Below are positions 46,592-55,484 of a stretch of 64,000 bases of DNA, one piece after another (position 1 is the stretch's first letter; every line of letters starts with the position of its first letter). The translations under genes were made by a program, and so were the position numbers. This DNA comes from Paenibacillus agricola. GTDB lineage: Bacteria; Bacillota; Bacilli; Paenibacillales; NBRC-103111. Below the pieces are notes generated by a model that searched no databases, was not told the origin of the DNA, and worked only from the letters and a program-made list of their open reading frames with translations. The DNA lies in contig NZ_JAAOIW010000003.1 in assembly GCF_011440305.1 (NCBI RefSeq), positions 363,478 through 427,477 on the forward strand, read 5' to 3'.

Positions 46592-46936
46592 TTAGACGAT
46601 TTTCATTGCAGCTTGAATCAGTTTGGCTTTGATGTCAGGATCTTGGTCAATAAAAGTATACATTTTGTCAATCGTTTCTTTATTTTGCAAATAGTCTTTT
46701 TCACTTTGAATGGCTTCATGCGACCATTCCAGCAATGCGGTTTCAGCTGCTCCCAAATCATTCAATGCCGTATGAAGATCTGTTTCTTCAATGAGCTCTT
46801 CAACCTTTGTTTGAGTGACGGTACCAAGTACCTTAACAACTGCGAGCTTATTTTGAAATGCCTCATTCGCCTTTTCGAAGCGTTCTTTGGCCTCTTTGTA
46901 ATTGCTTTGTGCTTTGGATAATTTTGTTTTTTTCAT
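46592..46936 (-). CDS. Hypothetical small coiled-coil protein
   Basis: 114 residues starting MKKTKLSKAQSNYKEAK, almost entirely helical and charged, with heptad-like patterns (KERFEKANEAFQNKLAVVK, NKETIDKMYTFIDQD). No Cys, no membrane segment, family not recognised. AAGAGGTGG lies 9 bases before the chosen ATG; an ATG seven codons earlier overlaps that site. Intergenic region 46391-46591 shows no gene. Confidence 0.65.
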   Translation of the reverse strand: MKKTKLSKAQSNYKEAKERFEKANEAFQNKLAVVKVLGTVTQTKVEELIEETDLHTALNDLGAAETALLEWSHEAIQSEKDYLQNKETIDKMYTFIDQDPDIKAKLIQAAMKIV

Positions 46937-47157
46937 TAAGTATAGCCACCTCTTCATTCTTAATCGGCTCGATCCTTCCGAGAACCTTGCTTGCCTTCAC
47001 CCTAGATCCGAACAGATCTACAATCCCCATCCGTGCATAAGGTTAGAGTGGGATAATTTCACTCGTTCTATTCATGAAAAGTAAATACAATAATAGAGCA
47101 CTATCGCATAGTTTAAACGGTAATTTGTTTTTTGTCTATCTTTTCCTACTGCTTAGG

Positions 47158-47210
47158 AAGGTTATAACAGATAGGGACAGACATTTTCTGTTTTAGCAAC
47201 GCATAACCTT
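47158..47210 (+). promoter_or_regulatory. Hairpin in the asnB leader
   Basis: AAGGTTAT (47158-47165) pairs with ATAACCTT (47203-47210), and directly inside AACAGA (47166-47171) pairs with TCTGTT (47187-47192), giving a 14-pair interrupted stem about 70 bases before asnB. No T-box core and no T-run, so it is neither a typical T-box nor a terminator. The rest of 46937-47277 shows no gene. Confidence 0.4.
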
Positions 47211-47277
47211 TATCATCTGCTGTCAATGCCGAACTACTGGCCATCTGCCGACAAAATAGGACGAGAGGATGAGGGCT

Positions 47278-49122
47278 ATGTGTGGAATCACAGGATGGAT
47301 CGAATGGGATAAAGATTTGACCCAACATCCATCCATTATAGAAAATATGGCTTGCACCCTAATGAATCGGGGACCAGATGCAACCGGCACCTGGATTACG
47401 CAGCATTGCGCGCTTGGCCATAGGCGGCTAAGTGTCATGGATCCTGCTAATGGGGCACAACCGATGATCCGCAAGTACGGCGAGAACAGCTTTACACTCG
47501 TATACAACGGAGAATTATATAATGCTCCCGAATTAAAGAAGGAGCTGGAGCAGTTGGGTCATTCCTTCGGAACCTCCTGCGATACCGAAGTGCTGCTCGT
47601 CTCTTATATTCAATGGGGGCGCGCATGCGTCGACCGCTTGAATGGAATTTTCGCATTTGGCGTATGGAATTCACAGGACCAATCCTTATTTCTTGTGCGT
47701 GACAGACTTGGCGTCAAGCCGTTATTTTATTCTTATAAAGAGGGGCGGCTGCTATTCGGCTCCGAGCCAAAATCCATATTGGCACATCCCGAATTCCCGG
47801 CACAAATCAGCGGTGAAGGGCTTGCCGAAATATTCGCCGTCAGTCCAGCCCGTACGCCCGGACACGGAATTTACCGTAATATGTCCGAGCTTAAGCCAGG
47901 CCACTGCTTGACGCTGAACCGCAATGGCTTAAGCATCCGCTCCTACTGGAAGCTAGAGAGCAAGCCTCACGAGCATGATATCGAAACTACAGCGCAAGTC
48001 ATCCAGGAATTGCTCAAGGATACGGTTGAACGCCAAATGGCTTCCGATGTACCGATCTGCACCTTGCTGTCTGGAGGCCTGGATTCCAGTGCACTTAGTG
48101 CATATGCCGCTAACTATAACCGTGAGCATGCCTTGGGCGCCCTGCATACTTATTCCATTGATTATGTCGATAACGACAAGCATTTCAAGGCCAATTCCTT
48201 TCAGCCCAACTCCGATGCCCCTTGGATTAAAAGAATGACCGAGTTTCTTGGCAGCGAGCACCATTACCTTGAATTTGATACACCGGAGCTGATCGAATCG
48301 CTCAAAACAGCTGTCTATGCGCGTGATTTACCGGGTATGGCCGATGTTGACGGATCTCTCTATTTGTTCTGCCGTGAAATCAAAAAAGACGCGACTGTGG
48401 CGATCTCCGGTGAAGCCGCTGATGAAATATTCGGCGGCTATCCCTGGTTTCACCGCGAAGAGACGCTGGCCGCGAATACTTTTCCATGGGCAATGGCTAC
48501 CCAGGATCGTGTGGACCTGCTCGCGCCCGACTTCGTCAATTGGGTAAAGCCTGTCCAATATGTGCAGGAACGATACCGCCAAGCCTTGTCCGAGGTGCCG
48601 CGGCTCTCTGGAGAGAACCAGCAGCAGAACCGGATGCGGGAAATGTCGTATTTGAATATCACACGTTTTATGCCTACGTTATTGGATCGCAAGGACCGGA
48701 TGAGCATGGCTGTAGGCCTTGAGGTACGAGTGCCTTTCTGTGACCATCGATTGGTCGAGTATGTATGGAATATCCCATGGGAAATTAAATCATCCGGGGA
48801 CAGAGAAAAAGGCATTCTACGCAAAGCGCTTCGCGGCATTCTTCCAGAGGATGTGCTGACACGCAAAAAAAGCCCCTACCCCAAGACACATAACCCTAGC
48901 TACCTAGCGGCCGTCCGCGCCTGCGTATTGGATATTTTGGATGATCCCAACTCACCATTGCTGGCCTTCATCGACGTGCCCAAAATACGGGCATTAGCCG
49001 AAGGTGACGCTAGCCAGTTTAACCTGCCCTGGTTTGGCCAGCTTATGACCGGCCCCCAGTTGTTTGCTTACTTGATCCAGGTCGACACCTGGCTGAGGCA
49101 TTATAAGGTGTCGATTTATTAG
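47278..49122 (+). CDS. asnB: Glutamine-hydrolysing asparagine synthetase
   Basis: Makes asparagine from aspartate, glutamine and ATP. 614 residues: N-terminal glutaminase domain with the nucleophile Cys2 (MCGITGWIEW), RGPDATGTW and VYNGELYN, then the synthetase domain with the ATP loop LLSGGLDSSALSAY and GEAADEIFGGYPWF. The start at 47278 is fixed by the need for Cys at position 2, and GAGG lies upstream. Overlaps the convergent rdgB stop by 4 bases. Confidence 0.96.
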   Translation: MCGITGWIEWDKDLTQHPSIIENMACTLMNRGPDATGTWITQHCALGHRRLSVMDPANGAQPMIRKYGENSFTLVYNGELYNAPELKKELEQLGHSFGTSCDTEVLLVSYIQWGRACVDRLNGIFAFGVWNSQDQSLFLVRDRLGVKPLFYSYKEGRLLFGSEPKSILAHPEFPAQISGEGLAEIFAVSPARTPGHGIYRNMSELKPGHCLTLNRNGLSIRSYWKLESKPHEHDIETTAQVIQELLKDTVERQMASDVPICTLLSGGLDSSALSAYAANYNREHALGALHTYSIDYVDNDKHFKANSFQPNSDAPWIKRMTEFLGSEHHYLEFDTPELIESLKTAVYARDLPGMADVDGSLYLFCREIKKDATVAISGEAADEIFGGYPWFHREETLAANTFPWAMATQDRVDLLAPDFVNWVKPVQYVQERYRQALSEVPRLSGENQQQNRMREMSYLNITRFMPTLLDRKDRMSMAVGLEVRVPFCDHRLVEYVWNIPWEIKSSGDREKGILRKALRGILPEDVLTRKKSPYPKTHNPSYLAAVRACVLDILDDPNSPLLAFIDVPKIRALAEGDASQFNLPWFGQLMTGPQLFAYLIQVDTWLRHYKVSIY

Positions 49123-49760
49123 GAGTTAGCCAAAGCCAGCCAGAGCGATTGGATCGCTCGGCCGCGGTGGCTAATCGTATTTTTGTGCTCAACGGACAGC
49201 TCGGCCATGGTTTGCCCATAAGCAGGCAGGTAAAACAGCGGGTCATAACCAAATCCATGGCTGCCACGTGGCTCAGCGATAATGATGCCTTCGCATTCTC
49301 CGTGCGACTCGGCAATCTTATTGCCAAATGCATCCACCAAACAAATCGCGCACACAAACCGTGCGCCGCTTAGTGAAACAGGCTTGTGCTCCTGTGCTTC
49401 CCCGGCAAGCCTGGAGGCACTCCGCAAAGCTTCAAGCAGCTTGGTATTGTTCTGCCCGTCTGTTGCATGCTCACCTGCATACCGGGCCGAATACACACCA
49501 GGCTGTCCATCCAGAAGATCGACGCATAGACCAGAATCATCGGCAACCGCTGGAACCCCCAAAGCAAGAGCAACCGTGCGGGCTTTGATAAAGGCATTGT
49601 CAGCAAAAGTATGCCCATCTTCTACGACAGCAGGAATTTCGGGGAAATGGCGCAGGCTTTTGACGGCAATGTTTTTTTGCATGAACAGCGGCGCCAGCTC
49701 CTTGACCTTACCCTCATTGCTTGTCGCGACGACAATCTCAGCTCCGAGTTGCCGCAGCAT
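49119..49760 (-). CDS. rdgB: XTP/dITP diphosphatase (Ham1/RdgB)
   Basis: Hydrolyses non-canonical purine nucleotides such as ITP and XTP. 213 residues with [14 protein letters not shown] at the N-terminus, [37 protein letters not shown] and [16 protein letters not shown] at 49760 has AGGAGG 8 bases upstream and lies 23 bases inside the end of rph, so translation is coupled. Order gerM-rph-rdgB matches B. subtilis (ysnA). Confidence 0.96.
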   Translation of the reverse strand: MLRQLGAEIVVATSNEGKVKELAPLFMQKNIAVKSLRHFPEIPAVVEDGHTFADNAFIKARTVALALGVPAVADDSGLCVDLLDGQPGVYSARYAGEHATDGQNNTKLLEALRSASRLAGEAQEHKPVSLSGARFVCAICLVDAFGNKIAESHGECEGIIIAEPRGSHGFGYDPLFYLPAYGQTMAELSVEHKNTISHRGRAIQSLWLALANS

Positions 49761-50505
49761 GGGGAATCCTCCTGATACGTGCACAAATTTCCGGACCCAG
49801 CGCCTCTTCCTGGGCAAGAATAATATCCTTGATGCCAACCTCCGCCAGCGCCAATAATTCATCCAGCTCAGCACGTGAGAATGGGGAGTCCTCCCCTGTG
49901 CCCTGCACCTCTACGAATTTGCCGTCGCCGGTCATCACAACATTCATATCGACTTTGGCTTTGGAATCTTCTTCGTAGTTCAAATCCAGGCTGGTTTGCC
50001 CATTCACTACACCGACACTAACCGCTCCAAGGAAGTCGCGGATGGGGTAGGTTTTGAGATTACGGTCCTTGGCCAGCTTGTCGATCGCAAAAGCCATGGC
50101 GATAAAAGCGCCCGTTATCGACGTTGTGCGGGTGCCGCCGTCTGCTTGAATGACATCGCAATCCAGCGTAATCGACCGCTCCCCCAAGGCTTCAAGGCTA
50201 ATAACAGAGCGAAGCGCGCGCCCGATTAGGCGCTGAATTTCCATGGTACGCCCGCCCAGCTTACCTTTGGCAGATTCACGCTGATTGCGAACCTGTGTGG
50301 CTCTAGGCAGCATCGAGTATTCAGCGGTGACCCAGCCTTTGCCTTGCCCCTTCATAAAGGGAGGCACTCTTTCTTCAACCGTTGCCGTACAAATGACCTT
50401 GGTCTCACCCACCTCGATGAACACTGAGCCCTCAGCATGCTTATTATAATGCGTAGTAATCGCAATGGGTCTTGTTTGATTATTGTTGCGTCCATCATTT
50501 CTCAT
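49738..50505 (-). CDS. rph: Ribonuclease PH
   Basis: Phosphate-dependent 3'-exoribonuclease that trims tRNA 3' ends. 255 residues starting [14 protein letters not shown] (family MRxDGR), with [23 protein letters not shown], the RIM helix [12 protein letters not shown] and the catalytic Asp in [13 protein letters not shown]. Its last 23 bases also encode the start of rdgB. A terminator separates it from gerM, so it likely has its own promoter. Confidence 0.97.
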   Translation of the reverse strand: MRNDGRNNNQTRPIAITTHYNKHAEGSVFIEVGETKVICTATVEERVPPFMKGQGKGWVTAEYSMLPRATQVRNQRESAKGKLGGRTMEIQRLIGRALRSVISLEALGERSITLDCDVIQADGGTRTTSITGAFIAMAFAIDKLAKDRNLKTYPIRDFLGAVSVGVVNGQTSLDLNYEEDSKAKVDMNVVMTGDGKFVEVQGTGEDSPFSRAELDELLALAEVGIKDIILAQEEALGPEICARIRRIPHAAATRS

Positions 50506-50581
50506 TGTGAATCATTTCCTCCTCGAAATTGCCCTATTAACCTTTCCCATTGTAACAGAGTCCTCTTCTACTTCCAACAAA

Positions 50582-50605
50582 ATAAGGGAGCGTTAGCTCC
50601 CTTAT
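50582..50605 (-). terminator. Intrinsic terminator after gerM
   Basis: ATAAGGGAGC-TAAC-GCTCCCTTAT hairpin followed by TTTGTT on the minus strand. Confidence 0.9.
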
Positions 50606-50638
50606 CGATTGACCTTGCCTATCTTTAAATGGTTGCAC

Positions 50639-51703
50639 CTACAATTTGGAGGGATTAACCACAGATGGCCTGCCAACTGGCAACGCATAGCTTTGATTAT
50701 CGCTGGAGCTAACCTTGGCATTACCATTGACCGTGATTTGCACCTTAGTGGCCACACCCGCATTCTCTGTGAGCGATAAGACAACAGCCCTTAGTGCATT
50801 GCCAGGTGCCTTTTTATCGGGTCCCAGCACCTTATCAGAGAAATCGACGGTTATAAGGCCATCCGCGTTTTTCACCTGCTTTAATTCCGTTCCTGGAGTC
50901 ATCACGGCCGAGAGCCCCTTTTTACCATCGGGTCCGACGATTAGCTGTTCAACCACAGCCTTGGCTAAATTATCCGTTCGTTTGACCATTCGGGTAACCG
51001 GTATATAATAAGGGTAGTTATCTTGGTTTTGCCCTAAAAAGTAAAGCGTCACTGGTGTCGATTGCCCATATTCAACACCTTCTGGCTTTTCGAGATTGAT
51101 GCCCATCGCTCTAGTAAGCGGCTCGTCAAGTGGTGTCCCCCCCTGCGGCATTTCCTTAAGCGCTTTTCCCTCTACGCGAAGCTGGACCTTTTCTACAGAT
51201 GGAAAGCCTGTTAATGTCCACACGATAGCTTCCATAATTTTTCGTTCATCCTGTTGGTTGTAATCGGTGAACGCTTTGGAGAAATCAACGATAGCCAGCT
51301 TCTGGTCCTTCACTATGTTGATCCCTTTGATGGTGGTACCTTTAGGTATGATCCCGATAAATCCGGCAGGCATGCTTTTCGAGGCGGCTGCCCCATCAAC
51401 CATCGATTCCAGAGCTATCTTCGCAACCTCTAGGGACTTCTCTACCTGGATCGATATCGGAGCAATAAAACCATAACTATCCTTTGTATAAATCGTGATA
51501 GCTGAAAGATTCGGGTTCGGGATTTGACTTTGATTCTGGGCTACTTGAGCTGAAACAGGCTGAATAGGCACAGATGCGGCGCCTGTAGGTGGAGGATCGA
51601 TCGGTTGCGATTGTTCCTTCGTGCCAAGCATGGAGCAGCCTGTAGATAACAGTGTGACGATGGCTGTCACAGCTGCTAATCGAATCCATTGATATTGTTT
51701 CAT
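50639..51703 (-). CDS. gerM: GerM-like spore germination/sporulation lipoprotein
   Basis: 354 residues with a lipoprotein signal (LLSTGCSMLG, lipobox Cys at 23) and two GerMN domains in tandem, about residues 66-200 (AIVDFSKAFTDYN) and 215-335 (LITVDFSDKVLGPDKKAPGNAL). GerM-type modules build the ring in the intermembrane space between mother cell and forespore in B. subtilis. Same neighbourhood (gerM upstream of rph) as B. subtilis. Confidence 0.93.
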   Translation of the reverse strand: MKQYQWIRLAAVTAIVTLLSTGCSMLGTKEQSQPIDPPPTGAASVPIQPVSAQVAQNQSQIPNPNLSAITIYTKDSYGFIAPISIQVEKSLEVAKIALESMVDGAAASKSMPAGFIGIIPKGTTIKGINIVKDQKLAIVDFSKAFTDYNQQDERKIMEAIVWTLTGFPSVEKVQLRVEGKALKEMPQGGTPLDEPLTRAMGINLEKPEGVEYGQSTPVTLYFLGQNQDNYPYYIPVTRMVKRTDNLAKAVVEQLIVGPDGKKGLSAVMTPGTELKQVKNADGLITVDFSDKVLGPDKKAPGNALRAVVLSLTENAGVATKVQITVNGNAKVSSSDNQSYALPVGRPSVVNPSKL

Positions 51704-51823
51704 GAAAAGTTCCTCCTAGAAAAATGAATTGTTTGTCCAACTCTCTTAATCTCACTATACGAAGGACAGACCCCATTTATGACAAAGCCTTTTGTGAAAT
51801 ATGAAACGAATGATTAGTTTGTA

Positions 51824-51853
51824 TTGATTTTATAGAAGAATTATTTTTATAAT
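51824..51853 (+). promoter_or_regulatory. Promoter of the PAS-GGDEF gene
   Basis: TTGATT (51824-51829), 18-base spacer, consensus TATAAT (51848-51853), 43 bases before the start. Confidence 0.65.
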
Positions 51854-51896
51854 GAAAGGATAATGGGTCTCTTTACCTAACAAAGGGGTGCTGACG

Positions 51897-52781
51897 ATGC
51901 AGATGGGGCATGCTATTCATGATAGTTTTTTCCGGCAATTGTTTGACCAAAGCAATGATCTCATCCATAGCACTAATCTAGAGCACATTTTTACATACGT
52001 CTCACCCTCAAGTACAACCTTACTTAACCGATCCCCCGAAGAGCTACTAGGAAAGTTATGCTACAGCTACATCCATGAGGAGGATGCGTTGCGATTTCAA
52101 CAATCACTTGATCAATTGATACAAGATGAAAAGCCTTTTGATCAGCAATATCGATATATAAGGAAAGACGGCTCCACCCTATGGCTGCAAAGCAAGGCAT
52201 CGTTGATTGTTATGGATCATATACCAGTGGGTGTGGGATTTATTTCGCGAGATATGACCCACTACAAAGCCATGGAAGAAAATTTAACCCAGCTTGCCTA
52301 CTATGATTCCTTAACCGGCTTACCCAATCGAAGGCTATTTAACGACAGGTATGTCCAATCCTTGCTTTCCGCCAAAAGATACAACCGCAAGCTGGCAATT
52401 TTGTATCTAGATTTGGATAATTTCAAATTGGTAAATGATCATTATGGCCATTCCGTCGGAGATGGGCTCCTCAAAACGATATCTGCCCGCCTTCTGCATT
52501 GTGTAAGGGACCCCGATACCGTTTGCCGTTTGGGTGGGGATGAATTTGTCATTTTGCTCCAGCAGTTTGAGCATCTTGAGGACATCAAAAAGGTTACCCA
52601 ACGGATTCATGACGCGATCAATAACCGTTTTGTCATCCAGCACAATGAAATCTCCATATCATGTAGCATGGGAGCGGCTTATTTCCCTCAGGATGGATTG
52701 GATGGCAATGAGCTGCTGGATATCGCCGATGCCGCGATGTATCAAGCCAAAAAAAATAGTAAAAACTACTTGCAGCTGTAA
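51897..52781 (+). CDS. PAS-GGDEF diguanylate cyclase
   Basis: 294 residues: PAS domain at about 8-125 (NLEHIFTYVSPSSTTLLNRSPEELLG, with C-terminal motif VGVGFISRDMTHYKAME) and a GGDEF domain at about 130-293 (YDSLTGLPNRRLFNDR, intact RLGGDEFVILLQ). An RDPD inhibitory I-site lies at the usual distance before GGDEF, so product feedback is expected. No membrane segment: a soluble cyclic-di-GMP synthase. ATG at 51897 has AAAGGGG upstream. Probably followed in the same unit by the PgpA-like gene 35 bases later. Confidence 0.94.
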   Translation: MQMGHAIHDSFFRQLFDQSNDLIHSTNLEHIFTYVSPSSTTLLNRSPEELLGKLCYSYIHEEDALRFQQSLDQLIQDEKPFDQQYRYIRKDGSTLWLQSKASLIVMDHIPVGVGFISRDMTHYKAMEENLTQLAYYDSLTGLPNRRLFNDRYVQSLLSAKRYNRKLAILYLDLDNFKLVNDHYGHSVGDGLLKTISARLLHCVRDPDTVCRLGGDEFVILLQQFEHLEDIKKVTQRIHDAINNRFVIQHNEISISCSMGAAYFPQDGLDGNELLDIADAAMYQAKKNSKNYLQL

Positions 52782-52816
52782 AGTTTAGTTCTGTAACCTT
52801 AAGGAGGTTTTGCCCC

Positions 52817-53347
52817 ATGCCCTATAACTTAAATTCAGAAAAAGTGGCAAGTGCTGCCAAAAGCTGGTTGGCTGAGCGAGGCGTCAAAGTAGAGGATATG
52901 GCGGAGTTAACCTTTTTTTTGCAAAAAGACTACTATCCAACTTTAACCATGGAAAAATGTGTGGAAAGCGTAAATGCAGTTATTGAAAAAAGGGAAGTCC
53001 AAAATGCAATCCTTACAGGCATTCAATTGGATATATTGGCTGAGGAAGGCAAACTGCTTCCCCCTTTACAGGAAATGATCGAGCATGACGAAGGGCTTTA
53101 TGGCTGTGATGAAATATTAGCCCTCTCTATCGTTAATGTATACGGGAGCATCGGCTTTACGAACTTCGGCTACATCGACAAGCTGAAGCCAGGCATATTG
53201 AAGATGCTTAATGATAAAAGCGGCCCTCACAAGCATACGTTTCTCGATGATATCGTAGGTGCTATCGCTGCAGCAGCAAGCAGCCGAATCGCCCATCGCA
53301 TGCAAGCGGAGAAAGAAGCCTTGCAACGGGCTGCAGAAAGCAAATAG
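52817..53347 (+). CDS. Phosphatidylglycerophosphatase A-like protein (YutG type)
   Basis: 176 residues with the YutG/PgpA-type pattern VNVYGSIGFTNFGYIDKLKPG and FLDDIVGAIAAAASSRIAHR. Unlike proteobacterial PgpA it lacks clear transmembrane helices, as in other Bacillus-type members; the lipid phosphatase role is inferred from family. AAGGAGG lies 8 bases before the ATG. Ends at a bidirectional terminator. Confidence 0.85.
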   Translation: MPYNLNSEKVASAAKSWLAERGVKVEDMAELTFFLQKDYYPTLTMEKCVESVNAVIEKREVQNAILTGIQLDILAEEGKLLPPLQEMIEHDEGLYGCDEILALSIVNVYGSIGFTNFGYIDKLKPGILKMLNDKSGPHKHTFLDDIVGAIAAAASSRIAHRMQAEKEALQRAAESK

Positions 53348-53374
53348 TCTTGCTATGAAACACTATTAGAATGG

Positions 53375-53430
53375 CAAAAAAGCACTCCCAAATCCCCACT
53401 CTTTATTAAGGGTATTTGGAAGTGCTTTTT
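53375..53430. terminator. Bidirectional intrinsic terminator
   Basis: AAAAAGCACT...AGTGCTTTTT with inner CCAAAT/ATTTGG pairing. Serves the PgpA-like gene on the plus strand and the metallo-beta-lactamase gene on the minus strand. Confidence 0.9.
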
Positions 53431-53447
53431 CTGATACTCGGGAAAAT

Positions 53448-54425
53448 CTATACGACTTGAAAATAAACGACCCCATCTTGGTCTGAACGCTTTAGCATGC
53501 CTCTTTCTTCCAAATATAAGAGATGGGCCAAGGTTTCAGATAAGGCAAACCGCATTTGGTGCAGCGTAAGCCGCTCCCCAAACGTATCGCGGCACACGCG
53601 ATACGCCGTTTGTGGCTGCTTAACCAACATTTGGCGCATTACTTCTAGCCTTGCTTCATGGTGCTTGAGCAATTCCTGAGCCCGCAGGCCAAAAGCCGCA
53701 AACGGCTCACGATGCCCAGGGTATGCCCGCTCTACTTCATAGCGGCCCATATCGATGAGGCTCTGCAGAAAGCTGCCCAGCGGGTTCTCGTCGATCCCCC
53801 CGGGTAAGTAGCCGATATTTGGCGAAATTTGCGGAATCACATGGTCCCCGCAAAACATTTCCTTCGTTTCGGCACGATAAAAGCACACATGTCCTGCCGC
53901 ATGGCCAGGCGTATGTAGGGTTGCATATTCATGGTTCCCTAGCCGCATGCTCTCACCTATAGGCAGGATCGTTACTTCTGGCTGCGGTGATACCATGGCA
54001 ACAAATTCGTCCATATGCTGCTCCATCGGAGCCAGCATCTCGGCTGGAAGCCCACAGCTCCGAAATAATGCCAATAAGGAGGCCGTCATCGGCTGCCCTT
54101 CCCCCCATAGCAAACGTATCTGCTCATAGCCAACTGCTGAAATATGGACGGGAGCCTGGGAACGCTCTTGAAACCAGCCTGCGAGCCCATAGTGGTCAGG
54201 GTGATGGTGGGTCAGCACGATTTGCTCAATATCCTGGTAGGATATTGACAATCCCCCCAGCACTTGCTCCCAGCACTGCTCGGAGGCTGCTGTGTGAAGC
54301 CCTGGATCGATTAGCGTATAGCCGCTATTACCGCGAATCAAATAGCTGTTCACCCAGCGAAGCGGGAAAGGCAAGGGCACTTTGATTTGTTGGATAGCAT
54401 CGGTATGTACGGTAATTATCGCCAT
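53448..54425 (-). CDS. MBL-fold metallohydrolase with C-terminal winged-helix region
   Basis: 325 residues. The metal site is the standard THHHPDHYG, with later His in HTPGHAAGHVC, Asp in FCGDHVI and His in YPGHREP. The last about 90 residues form the BLACT/winged-helix-like tail (MRQMLVKQPQTAYRVC) seen in LACTB2-type hydrolases; substrate unknown. Start at 54425, 10 bases after the methyltransferase stop, with GGATAGGA upstream. Forms a two-gene unit with the methyltransferase. Confidence 0.9.
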   Translation of the reverse strand: MAIITVHTDAIQQIKVPLPFPLRWVNSYLIRGNSGYTLIDPGLHTAASEQCWEQVLGGLSISYQDIEQIVLTHHHPDHYGLAGWFQERSQAPVHISAVGYEQIRLLWGEGQPMTASLLALFRSCGLPAEMLAPMEQHMDEFVAMVSPQPEVTILPIGESMRLGNHEYATLHTPGHAAGHVCFYRAETKEMFCGDHVIPQISPNIGYLPGGIDENPLGSFLQSLIDMGRYEVERAYPGHREPFAAFGLRAQELLKHHEARLEVMRQMLVKQPQTAYRVCRDTFGERLTLHQMRFALSETLAHLLYLEERGMLKRSDQDGVVYFQVV

Positions 54426-54435
54426 GAGAACATTC

Positions 54436-55176
54436 CTATCCTTTCCGCCGTCCGACAAATATCATTCGCTTCGATTCGGCATTGCTATATGGGGAAGCAT
54501 CGTAATCCCCATAAAGATTCAATACTTCAAGACCTGCCCGTTCGAGCATAGCCAAGAAGGTATCCCGGTGATAAAGCTTGACCTGCTCCAAATAGGTGCG
54601 ATCCTCAATGCCCGGCTCACGAATCACGATGGTTTTACGCACAAAGCCATCTTCAAGCTTACGTGTTTCTTCAATCGTACAAGCGCCTTCCTCCCTACTT
54701 GAGAAAGGGACAATATGTCTCTCGACAAATTCGGGATTCAAAAAGTCTATAATAAATTGCCCCTGACCCGCTGGTTTAAGCAAACGATAAATTTCATGCA
54801 GCACTTTCTCATTCTCTTCGTCTTGTTCGAAGTAACCGAAGGAAGTAAACAAATTGACAACCGCATCGAATTGCTGGGACAGCTGTACATCGCGCATATC
54901 GCCCTGAATCCAATTTACCTTTTGCTCCGTATCCAGCCTTACCGCTTCCTTCAGCAGGACTTCGGACAAATCAAGTCCGGTTACTTTGAAGCCGCAGTCC
55001 GTCAGTGCCATCGAATGCCTGCCCATTCCACAGCACAAATCGAATACCTCTGAGCCTTCGGCTAGCTTGAGCCATTCAATCATCCTTTTGACCTCGTTGT
55101 AGGCGTCTTCGATATCCCGGTGCTTGTAGACGAGTAAATAATCATCACCAAAGCTTTTTTTGTACCAATCTGACAT
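54436..55176 (-). CDS. Class I SAM-dependent methyltransferase
   Basis: 246 residues with the SAM fold: motif I EVFDLCCGMGRHSMALT, motif II acidic VTGLDLSE, and WIQGDMRDVQLSQQFDAVVNLFTSFGYF. Substrate unknown; the N-terminal SDWYKKSFGDDYLLVYKHRD is typical of Firmicute members of this group. ATG at 55176 has GGAAGGA upstream; a longer frame lacks a ribosome site. Confidence 0.9.
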   Translation of the reverse strand: MSDWYKKSFGDDYLLVYKHRDIEDAYNEVKRMIEWLKLAEGSEVFDLCCGMGRHSMALTDCGFKVTGLDLSEVLLKEAVRLDTEQKVNWIQGDMRDVQLSQQFDAVVNLFTSFGYFEQDEENEKVLHEIYRLLKPAGQGQFIIDFLNPEFVERHIVPFSSREEGACTIEETRKLEDGFVRKTIVIREPGIEDRTYLEQVKLYHRDTFLAMLERAGLEVLNLYGDYDASPYSNAESKRMIFVGRRKG

Positions 55177-55231
55177 GTATAAGTTCCTTCCTGAAAGCAG
55201 TAATTTTTTGGGGGCAGCATTTCTGAAATAT

Positions 55232-55286
55232 AACAAAATGCAACACGTCTATCTTAACAAAATATAACACATCTATCTTAACAAAT
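55232..55286. repeat. 24-base tandem repeat upstream of the methyltransferase gene
   Basis: Two copies of a 24-base unit (55232-55255 and 55256-55279; 20 of 24 identical, AACAAAAT at the start and ATCTATCTT-like ends) plus a 7-base third copy. It lies 56 bases before the methyltransferase start and could hold duplicated operator sites. The remainder of 55177-55405 holds nothing I recognise. Confidence 0.6.
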
Positions 55287-55405
55287 TTTCTCGTGGTAGT
55301 CACAATCTTAAAGAAATGGCTACACCTATCAGCTTGATGGAGATTGACTAAGTTTCTCAGACTTTATTCCTTAATGGATTTAAGGGTGGTATACTTAGGA
55401 AAGTA

Positions 55406-55435
55406 TTGGTGAAGCCTACTATCTTGATGTATACT
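55406..55435 (+). promoter_or_regulatory. Promoter of the ROK-family gene
   Basis: TTGGTG (55406-55411), 18-base spacer, TATACT (55430-55435). Further short direct repeats (ATACTTGGG twice, near 55451-55468) lie between promoter and start. Confidence 0.5.
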
Positions 55436-55484
55436 ATAAGCTTATAAATATACTTGGGATACTTGGGATTGGATGGGGAGCTTC

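Noticed and set aside
47100..47277. T-box upstream of asnB
   Set aside because: No GGTGG-type T-box core and no competing terminator.
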